From positions 1-5,815 of the forward strand of contig JAFAYS010000022.1 in the NCBI GenBank assembly GCA_019240175.1: a stretch of DNA of 5,815 nucleotides, read 5' to 3'. Source of the stretch: Chloroflexota bacterium (GTDB lineage Bacteria; Chloroflexota; Chloroflexia; Chloroflexales; Kallotenuaceae). Under the pieces are notes generated by a model. It was not told the origin of the DNA. It searched no databases and saw nothing but the letters and a program-made list of their open reading frames with translations. The translations under genes and the position numbers were made by a program. The number at the start of each line of letters is the position of its first letter. Within the stretch, counting starts at the first letter, position 1. Positions 1-4,288 of the stretch are shown in pieces.

Positions 1-545
1 CCGTCGAGCTGTCGGCGGACGGCTTCGCGGCCAATGAACTGGTTTCGCTGTGGGTAACCCTGCCGGACGGCTCGGTGATCGGTCTGGGCGAGATCCAGGC
101 TGACGGCGACGGCGCGTTCAGCGGCACGCTCTTCCTGCCCGGCCAGCTGCCGGTTGGACGGCACTACTTCACCGCGCACGGCAACTCAAGCGACAACACC
201 GCGATCACGCCGTTTGTGCTGCAGTACGGCAACGGCCTGAACGTGCCGGGCGCGCAGCTGGCGGTTGACATCGGACGCGGCCCGCAGCGCTCGTTCCTGG
301 CGCTGAGCGGCGAAGGCTTCTCGGCCAACGAAAATGTCTCGTTCTGGCTGACGCAGCCCAACGGCGCAGTGCTTGGTCTGGGCGAGGTCAACGCGGACGG
401 CGACGGCAACCTGGATGTGGTGCTCTACCTCAGCGAGCAGCTGCCGGTCGGCACGCACTACCTGTCCTTCCGCAGCAACGAGAGCAATCAGGGCGGCTTC
501 TACAAGCTGTTCCTTGAGCCTGGCTCCAGCGAGTCGGACGAGTAA
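1..545 (+). CDS. 3' end of a secreted/surface protein with tandem ~98-residue Ig-like repeats (5' truncated by window edge)
   Basis: An open frame runs from the left edge (first complete codon at 3) to TAA at 543-545, so only the C-terminal ~180 residues are seen. The protein is a tandem repeat. Unit one begins LSADGFAANELVSLWVTLPDG and unit two LSGEGFSANENVSFWLTQPNG. Each continues with a GLGE..ADGDG turn, a hydrophobic strand, then LPVG.HY. The alternating hydrophobic pattern, abundant Gly/Asn/Asp/Ser and lack of Lys or Cys suggest stacked beta-sandwich (Ig/TIG-like) domains outside the cell; this is inference. The last unit ends in a short acidic tail (SSESDE), with no sortase motif, PEP-CTERM or transmembrane anchor, so any anchor or catalytic domain must lie upstream. 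Similar repeats are, to my recollection, common in Chloroflexi extracellular proteins. Substrate and role are unknown. A strong terminator follows 19 bases after the stop. Confidence 0.8.
   Translation, partial: VELSADGFAANELVSLWVTLPDGSVIGLGEIQADGDGAFSGTLFLPGQLPVGRHYFTAHGNSSDNTAITPFVLQYGNGLNVPGAQLAVDIGRGPQRSFLALSGEGFSANENVSFWLTQPNGAVLGLGEVNADGDGNLDVVLYLSEQLPVGTHYLSFRSNESNQGGFYKLFLEPGSSESDE
9..542 (+). repeat. Two tandem protein-coding repeat units, period 294 nt (98 codons)
   Basis: Unit one starts at the CTG codon at 9 and unit two at the CTG codon at 303. Matching landmarks are GF.AN, W.T.P.G, GLGE, ADGDG and LPVG.HY. The second unit is shorter at its C-terminal side (about 80 residues) because the protein ends. 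The DNA copies have diverged clearly more than the amino-acid pattern, so this is an old domain duplication rather than a recent slippage event. More units probably lie to the left of the window. Confidence 0.85.
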
Positions 546-563
546 GCTCGTCGGCAACGATCA

Positions 564-594
564 CGCCCCTGGCATTGCCAGGGGCGCTTTTTTT
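564..594 (+). terminator. Rho-independent terminator of the repeat-protein gene
   Basis: A perfect 10-bp stem (CGCCCCTGGC at 564-573 with GCCAGGGGCG at 577-586) closes a 3-nt ATT loop. One C follows, then seven T (588-594). The T-run is only on the + strand side, so it terminates the repeat-protein transcript; on the - strand no U-run follows, so it is not a good terminator for the convergent kinase gene. Confidence 0.93.
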
Positions 595-618
595 ATTGGA
601 GCTTATTTGTATTCGCTG

Positions 619-1446
619 TTATCCACGCGAGAAGCGCTCCTCAACTTGCCGGATTGTCGGCAACGTCGAGATGCCCGGCCCTTCGATCGCATAGGAGGCC
701 GCCGCGCAAGCCCAGCGCGCCGCCGCGACCGGCAGCTGTCCCTGCTGGAGCGCCATAAAAAACGCCGCCGCAAACACATCGCCCGCGCCGGTCGGATCGA
801 CCACCTTAGCAGGAAAGGCGGCCACGTCGGTCGGGACGCCGCTCACAAAGACCGTCGCGCCACGCTCGGCGCGCGTCAGCACCAGGATCGGAATGCGCTG
901 CGCCAATTGCTCAACCAGCGGCTCGTCGGACTGCACATCTTCTTCGCTCAGGATCACGATTCGCACGCCGGTGAACGGCAGCGCCAGCAGATCGTTGGGC
1001 GCGGTCGTCACGATCTTGTCGGGCTGCACCGTACGAATCCAGCCCTGAGGCGTCACGCCGATCTGCGCCTGTGGAAAAAGCGCGGCCACCGTATCCGGCA
1101 CCTCTTGGGTAATCGGGGCGATATGCACGATCGGCGCGTCCAGCCAAGCGTCGGGCACATAGCGCAGATCGATCGTTTCGGCGCGCGCGTGCAGCAGCTG
1201 GGTGCGCCCGTCAGCGTGGTAGCGATTTTCGAAGATGGTGGTTTCGGGTGAGGGCTGCCGGAAAATCTGCACGCCCTCGGGGATCGCCGACAGATCGAAA
1301 TCTGGGGCGCAGGCGGTCAAAATGGCCGTGCGCAGGCCAAGACAGTGCGCGGTCAGGGCAGCAAAAAGCGCCGTCCCGCCTAACCGCGTGGAGCCGTCGG
1401 GCTGAAGGTCGGCGCAGATGTGGCCGATAACGACATAATCGATCAT
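619..1446 (-). CDS. PfkB/ribokinase-family carbohydrate kinase, substrate unknown
   Basis: The 275-residue protein transfers the ATP gamma-phosphate to a hydroxyl of a small sugar, polyol or nucleoside in the cytosol (family knowledge). The C-terminal PfkB signature is clear: VDPTGAGDVFAAAFF around residues 216-230, with the anion-hole GAG and the catalytic base Asp223. The N-terminal substrate-side Gly-Gly is at 23-24 (RLGGTALFAA). It is shorter than ribokinase (~310 residues). The lean N-terminal domain, a GWIR-type segment near residue 135 and LSEEDV near 167 recall the inositol-kinase-like branch, but this is weak pattern memory. I chose ATG at 1446; an in-frame TTG sits just before it. 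No Shine-Dalgarno is visible for either. The gene lies 68 nt after jag on the same strand and is probably the operon's last gene. Family confidence is high; substrate is unassigned. Confidence 0.9.
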   Translation of the reverse strand: MIDYVVIGHICADLQPDGSTRLGGTALFAALTAHCLGLRTAILTACAPDFDLSAIPEGVQIFRQPSPETTIFENRYHADGRTQLLHARAETIDLRYVPDAWLDAPIVHIAPITQEVPDTVAALFPQAQIGVTPQGWIRTVQPDKIVTTAPNDLLALPFTGVRIVILSEEDVQSDEPLVEQLAQRIPILVLTRAERGATVFVSGVPTDVAAFPAKVVDPTGAGDVFAAAFFMALQQGQLPVAAARWACAAASYAIEGPGISTLPTIRQVEERFSRG

Positions 1447-1514
1447 CAATAAGCGCTTTGCTATTGAGGAAGCGCCTCGATCGAGAAAACGTCAGGCGCG
1501 TCGATAACTCAGGT

Positions 1515-2216
1515 TTATTTCTTTGGAAAGACAGTAATCTTGCGTGACTCGCCTTCGCCCGAGCTTTCGGTATAGACCGTCGCATCCTCGCGCAGCGCCA
1601 TGTGGATGATACGCCGATCGTAGGCTTGCATCGGGTCAAGGATCTGGGGCCGACCTGTCGTGCGCACTTGCTCAGCCACACGGCGAGCCAGACCTTCCAG
1701 CGACTCCTGGCGGCGCTGGCGGTAGTTGCCCACGTCGATCACGATCTGCGGCCAGCGACCGACATGCCGATTGACCAGCGTGTTGATCAAGAACTGCAGC
1801 GACCGCAGCGTCTCGCCGCGCCGCCCGATCATCAGACCAACCGTCTCCTCATCCAGACCCTCGACGTACAGCATAATGCTGTGCTGGGTTTCGCCTTCGG
1901 GCCCGGTCGAGGTGGAATGCTGGACGTTGACATAGCCTTCGACGCCCATGCGCTCCAGGACGCCTTCCAGAATGCGGCGGCCCTCTGCGCCGGCGGCCTG
2001 CGGATCATGGTCGGCGCGGCTGCGGCGGCTGGTCTGCGGCGCTTCCAGCTCTTCTTCTGTGACATCCGGCGTGCTGACGCGCACCAGCGCCTCATTTTCC
2101 TCGTCGCCGTTTTGCAGCACCTCGATAATCACATCATCTTCGTCGACACCCATCTGCTCAAGAGCCAGCCGTGTGGCCTCGGCGACCGTCCGCGCGCTAA
2201 TTTCGATGCTGGGCAT
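1515..2216 (-). CDS. jag: Jag/KhpB family RNA-binding protein (Jag-N, KH and R3H domains)
   Basis: The 233-residue cytoplasmic protein has the typical order of SpoIIIJ-associated proteins. A Jag-N domain spans about residues 4-48 (IEISARTVAEATRLALEQMG). A charged linker of about 35 residues follows. The KH domain (~80-160) has its GxxG loop at 131-134 (GRRG, in GLMIGRRGETLRSLQFL). The R3H domain (~165-233) has the R-x3-H motif at Arg201-His205 (YDRRIIHMAL). KH and R3H bind single-stranded RNA; KhpB homologues partner with KhpA and influence cell elongation and division in Firmicutes (family knowledge). The gene follows yidC by 78 nt, the standard order, which supports the call. The start has a GAGGGAG ribosome-binding tract just upstream. 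The usual glycine-rich G-F/L-x-G motif at the end of Jag-N is absent, replaced by an acidic NGDEENE stretch. Confidence 0.95.
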   Translation of the reverse strand: MPSIEISARTVAEATRLALEQMGVDEDDVIIEVLQNGDEENEALVRVSTPDVTEEELEAPQTSRRSRADHDPQAAGAEGRRILEGVLERMGVEGYVNVQHSTSTGPEGETQHSIMLYVEGLDEETVGLMIGRRGETLRSLQFLINTLVNRHVGRWPQIVIDVGNYRQRRQESLEGLARRVAEQVRTTGRPQILDPMQAYDRRIIHMALREDATVYTESSGEGESRKITVFPKK

Positions 2217-2235
2217 ACACTCCCTCTTGGTAAAG

Positions 2236-2273
2236 CTGCAAGGCTCAGATCATGGGGATCGTGAACCTTGCAG
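2236..2273 (-). promoter_or_regulatory. Long intercistronic RNA hairpin between yidC and jag
   Basis: In the - strand transcript an outer 8-bp stem (CTGCAAGG with CCTTGCAG) continues through U-G, U-A, C-G and A-U pairs. After one bulged C it continues through GATC/GATC to a CCCAT loop, giving about 16 pairs in 38 nt. It lies between the yidC stop (2295) and the jag ribosome-binding site, 19 nt before the jag ATG. Only a weak UUU follows, so a strong terminator is unlikely. Possible roles are partial attenuation, RNase III-type processing, or protection of the yidC mRNA 3' end. The fold is read by hand; the function is inferred. Confidence 0.6.
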
Positions 2274-2294
2274 TTTATCTGTCTGAATGCTCGC

Positions 2295-3209
2295 TTATCG
2301 TCGTTTTTTGTTGATCTGGCGCTTCGCGTCGCTGATCGCCTGCTCAGTCGCCGCATCGCCGCTGGTGGCTGCGTTGCCGCTGGTAGCCGCGTTGGGAGAC
2401 AGCTTGTTGAGCGGTGCCCAGAAATCGGCGCGTGCCGGCGCTTCCTCAACCTCAACCGTGCCCGTGTTGTCGGGGCTGATCGGCACAGCGGCGGGTGTGA
2501 GAAAGCCTCTGCGCTCCGGCAAGAACGGCAGGTAGTTGGTCAGCGAACCAAAACCCGAAACAAAGAACTGCTGGATCACGGCCAGCATCGAGCCGGCTAC
2601 CCAGTAGAGCACCGCGCCCTGGTTGAAGGTAAAGCCGATGTAGCCAAAGACCAGCGGCATGAACATCAGCGCCTGGCTCATGGCCTTCTGCTGCGGATCT
2701 TGAATCTTCGGCTGTGCCATCAGCGTCACCGTCAGCTGGAGCAGCACCGAGAGCACCGGCAGCACCAGGTAGGCAACACCCGTGAAGGTGCCATCCTGAA
2801 ACGCCGATCGTCCCAGCTGAATGCCGAGAAACGACAGCTGCTCCGCCGGCAGATCATTCTGCGTCACCAGATGGATCACCGCGTTATACACGCCGATGAA
2901 GATCGGCAGCTGGATCAGCAGCGGCAAACAGCTACCGGCAGGATTGACCTTGTAATCGCGATACAGCTTGGTCATTTCCTCAGTCAGCTTTTGCTGATCT
3001 TTGCCATACTTGCGCCGCAGCTCAGCCATCATCGGCTGCAGCTCCTGCATCTTTTTGCTTGATTGGAGCTGCTTGATCGTCAGCGGCAGCATGGCTACGC
3101 GCGTGAGGATCGTGAACAAAATAATTGCAATCCCGAGGCTGCCGGTCCAGGTAGTCAGGCTTTGCAGCACAAACTCAAGAAAACCTACAAAATATTGCCA
3201 GCCAGGCAT
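2295..3209 (-). CDS. yidC: Membrane protein insertase YidC/Oxa1 family
   Basis: The 304-residue integral membrane protein inserts and folds membrane proteins, alone or with SecYEG. It has the five-helix Oxa1 core without the large periplasmic domain of proteobacterial YidC. TM1 is about 24-43 and contains the conserved groove arginine Arg37 (ILTRVAMLPL). A cytoplasmic coiled hairpin follows (45-86, rich in Lys/Gln/Glu). TM2 is 95-113 (NPAGSCLPLLIQLPIFIGVYNAV), TM3 145-165, and TM4/TM5 180-217 (FNQGAVLYWVAGSMLAVIQQFF). No lipobox cysteine is present. The soluble tail (230-304) holds a short (N/D)AATSG repeat and ends in a basic AKRQINKKRR segment, as in YidC proteins that bind ribosomes with their tail. 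The ATG has an excellent AAGGAG ribosome-binding site 8 nt upstream. It sits between yidD and jag as usual. Confidence 0.97.
   Translation of the reverse strand: MPGWQYFVGFLEFVLQSLTTWTGSLGIAIILFTILTRVAMLPLTIKQLQSSKKMQELQPMMAELRRKYGKDQQKLTEEMTKLYRDYKVNPAGSCLPLLIQLPIFIGVYNAVIHLVTQNDLPAEQLSFLGIQLGRSAFQDGTFTGVAYLVLPVLSVLLQLTVTLMAQPKIQDPQQKAMSQALMFMPLVFGYIGFTFNQGAVLYWVAGSMLAVIQQFFVSGFGSLTNYLPFLPERRGFLTPAAVPISPDNTGTVEVEEAPARADFWAPLNKLSPNAATSGNAATSGDAATEQAISDAKRQINKKRR
2346..2393 (-). repeat. Short tandem repeat in the yidC tail (18-nt unit, about 2.7 copies)
   Basis: Codons 273-288 of yidC encode NAATSG, NAATSG, DAAT. The unit is 18 nt and copies differ mainly at third codon positions. It lies in the low-complexity, presumably disordered, cytoplasmic tail and keeps the reading frame. 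Confidence 0.75.
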
Positions 3210-3242
3210 CGAACAAGCTCCTTATGCTATGCGTACATAGCC

Positions 3243-3248
3243 ATTATA
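3243..3248 (-). promoter_or_regulatory. Candidate internal promoter (-10 hexamer) for yidC
   Basis: The - strand carries a perfect TATAAT 34 nt before the yidC ATG, in the 104-nt yidD-yidC gap, which would give a leader of about 27 nt including the AAGGAG site. No good -35 exists at 16-18 nt; the nearest resemblance is TTGCAA at 20 nt. An inverted CGATCGA/TCGATCG pair (3259-3265 and 3290-3296) flanks the -35 area. It is plausible as a secondary promoter and unproven. Confidence 0.45.
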
Positions 3249-3313
3249 TGTCGTGTACCGATCGAATGTTGCAAGCTGAGTGCCGCTAGTCGATCGAGTT
3301 ACTATCTGTATAT

Positions 3314-3526
3314 TTATGGTACCGGATCGGAACCACCCTGCGCCCACGGATGACAGCGCGCGATCCGCCGTACTGTCAGCCAGCCACCTTTGAAAAATCC
3401 GTAGCGGGCGATCGCCTCATAGCCGTATTGCGAGCAGGTTGGCGTATAAATACAGCTAGGAGGAGTGAGTGGTGAGATGAAGCGCTGGTAGAACCGAATC
3501 AGCGCCAGTGCTATCCACCGGCCCAT
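3314..3526 (-). CDS. yidD: Membrane protein insertion efficiency factor YidD
   Basis: The 70-residue protein has the whole family signature: RFYQRFISPL, then PSCIYTPTCSQYGYEAIARYGFFKGGWL, then RRIARCHPWAQGGSDPVP at the C-terminus. Cysteines are at 25, 31 and 58. YidD is a small amphipathic inner-membrane-associated protein that helps YidC-dependent insertion (known for the E. coli homologue); its place between rnpA and yidC is standard. I chose ATG at 3526 because AAGGAG lies 6 nt before it and MGRWIALALIRFYQ matches family N-termini. An in-frame ATG at 3547 would add seven residues but has no ribosome-binding site. The gene starts 71 nt inside the 3' end of rnpA in another frame, so translation may be coupled. 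Confidence 0.93.
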   Translation of the reverse strand: MGRWIALALIRFYQRFISPLTPPSCIYTPTCSQYGYEAIARYGFFKGGWLTVRRIARCHPWAQGGSDPVP

Positions 3527-3896
3527 CGGTAGCTCCTTGATTGCCATCGTTCGCGTCGGGGGGAACCCAGAGCTTTGCGCGTTTAAGCAGCTCCGTGATG
3601 GCGTGCTGAAGATCGGGAAAGGGCGCGCGTAGCACGGGCGTGCGAACCACAAACACCAGGTCGTAGCCCGGCGTAATGTTGGCGTACAGCCGCCGCACAG
3701 CTTCGCGGACACGCCGTTTGGCGCGGTTGCGATCGTGCGCTTTGCCAAACTGCTTGCCCACCACAAAGCCGCAGCGCGTTCGCCCTACCCGATTGCGCGC
3801 AGCGTTCATAATGAACAACGGGTGCGACCAAGACTTACCGTCGCGACGCACCCGCTGAAACTGCTCTGGTCGTTGCAGCCGCTGGCTCCGCCGCAT
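3456..3896 (-). CDS. rnpA: Ribonuclease P protein component
   Basis: The 146-residue basic protein is the protein subunit of RNase P, which helps the catalytic RNA remove 5' leaders from pre-tRNAs. The RNR signature is intact at residues 55-69 (DRNRAKRRVREAVRR, with Arg57-Asn58-Arg59 and Lys61-Arg62). It is preceded by the usual CGFVVGKQFGKA strand and followed by GYDLVFVVRTP. The N-terminal RLQRPEQFQRVRRDGK matches the family substrate-binding start. The family norm is about 110-125 residues; here a tail of 30-35 residues (from PPDANDG on, poorly conserved in type) reads over the start of yidD and looks like overlap-derived sequence. The start ATG follows AAAAGGA by 6 nt, and only 11 nt separate it from the rpmH stop. 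Confidence 0.96.
   Translation of the reverse strand: MRRSQRLQRPEQFQRVRRDGKSWSHPLFIMNAARNRVGRTRCGFVVGKQFGKAHDRNRAKRRVREAVRRLYANITPGYDLVFVVRTPVLRAPFPDLQHAITELLKRAKLWVPPDANDGNQGATDGPVDSTGADSVLPALHLTTHSS
3533..3538 (-). promoter_or_regulatory. Ribosome-binding site deciding the yidD start
   Basis: A full AAGGAG on the - strand lies within the rnpA coding sequence, 6 nt before the ATG at 3526. It favours this start over the in-frame ATG at 3547, which is preceded by a C-rich tract without Shine-Dalgarno character. Confidence 0.8.
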
Positions 3897-3907
3897 GCTG
3901 CGTCCTT

Positions 3908-4081
3908 TTAGCGATGTCCGCGTGGAACTCGGCGTCGCTCATTGCTAACCGAGAGTTTCCAACGGCCTTTCAGCCGACGTGCCTTAAGCACGAGCTGTCC
4001 TTTTTTTGTCGCCATGCGCGACAAGAAGCCATGTTTACGGCGGCGCGGAATCCGCTTCGGCTGCCACGTTCGCTTGGGCAT
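3908..4081 (-). CDS. rpmH: 50S ribosomal protein L34 (bL34), extended form
   Basis: The 57-residue, very basic protein reads MPKRTWQPKRIPRRRKHGFL and continues with SRMATKKGQLVLKARRLKGR and WKLSVSNERRRVPRGHR. The core KRTxQP...HGFxxRMxTKxGxxVLxxRRxKGRxxLS is diagnostic for L34, a component of the large ribosomal subunit that binds 23S rRNA. Most bacterial L34 proteins are 44-49 residues; here about 11 extra basic residues follow the usual end. Translation likely uses AGGGGG, 11 nt before the ATG, a slightly long spacing. It heads the classic rpmH-rnpA-yidD-yidC-jag operon, with rnpA starting 11 nt after its TAA. Confidence 0.97.
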   Translation of the reverse strand: MPKRTWQPKRIPRRRKHGFLSRMATKKGQLVLKARRLKGRWKLSVSNERRRVPRGHR

Positions 4082-4142
4082 GAATCTACAAACCCCCTAA
4101 AAACAAAAATTGGGCGCGCTACCCTTTATGGACACACAAAGA

Positions 4143-4162
4143 GCGTAGAGCTTGCTCCACGC
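4143..4162 (-). promoter_or_regulatory. Hairpin in the rpmH leader, possibly an attenuator
   Basis: In the - strand transcript an 8-bp stem (GCGTGGAG with CTCTACGC, one G-U pair) closes a CAAG loop and is followed by a U-rich UCUUUGUGUGU stretch. It lies about 60 nt before the rpmH ATG. A terminator-like shape in a ribosomal-protein leader suggests attenuation, but the U-run is broken, so the call is tentative. Confidence 0.45.
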
Positions 4163-4182
4163 CCCCGTAGATCCTGGTCATA

Positions 4183-4197
4183 TCGCCTTATGGGCGA
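4183..4197 (-). promoter_or_regulatory. Small 5' hairpin at the start of the rpmH leader
   Basis: A 5-bp stem TCGCC/GGCGA with a 5-nt loop sits only a few bases after the expected transcription start. It could stabilise the mRNA 5' end. Short stems like this also occur by chance. Confidence 0.3.
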
Positions 4198-4209
4198 CGC
4201 GCATCGTAT

Positions 4210-4238
4210 ATTATACGAGGTGGTTTCCGCTCCGTCAA
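4210..4238 (-). promoter_or_regulatory. Main sigma70-type promoter of the rpmH operon
   Basis: The - strand reads TTGACG (4238-4233), a 17-nt spacer, then a perfect TATAAT (4215-4210): 11 of 12 consensus bases at ideal spacing. Transcription would start near 4203, leaving a leader of about 120 nt before the rpmH ATG at 4081. It is located in the 207-nt gap after the KaiC-like gene, consistent with independent, strong expression of the ribosomal operon. Confidence 0.88.
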
Positions 4239-4288
4239 ATATTTGCGCGCTTTTGTGCCATCGAAGAAGCTAGCACGGCGCGCTTAAA

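Noticed and set aside
97..115. DGDG segments as EF-hand or dockerin calcium sites
   Set aside because: The 12-residue Asp spacing with an acidic residue at position 12 is not met in either repeat; more likely a beta-turn.
619..627. DnaA-box-like TTATCCACG, and a TGTGGAAAA near 1070, as signs of oriC
   Set aside because: Each differs from consensus by one base, they are about 450 nt apart, lie in or at the edge of coding sequence, and no box cluster or AT-rich unwinding element is present. The origin may be nearby but is not supported here.
373..1251. Long + strand open frame (about 292 codons) overlapping the repeat protein and the kinase
   Set aside because: Arg/His-rich low-quality protein, out of frame with the repeat gene and crossing its terminator; the PfkB signature on the - strand is decisive.
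1472..1499. Inverted repeat GCGCCT/AGGCGC in the jag-kinase gap as a terminator
   Set aside because: Only a 6-bp stem with a 16-nt loop, and no U-run after it on either strand.
1602..2264. + strand open frame opposite jag
   Set aside because: Antisense shadow of a gene with clear KH and R3H motifs; composition and lack of any recognisable domain argue against coding.
2268..3062. Long + strand open frame (about 264 codons) opposite yidC
   Set aside because: It is rich in Arg/His/Gln as expected for an antisense shadow, and yidC on the other strand is unmistakable with a good ribosome-binding site.
4239..4288. GCGCGC repeats after the KaiC-like stop as a terminator
   Set aside because: The two GCGCGC arms are far apart with a weak inner pairing and no proper U-run follows; they also run into the rpmH -35 region.
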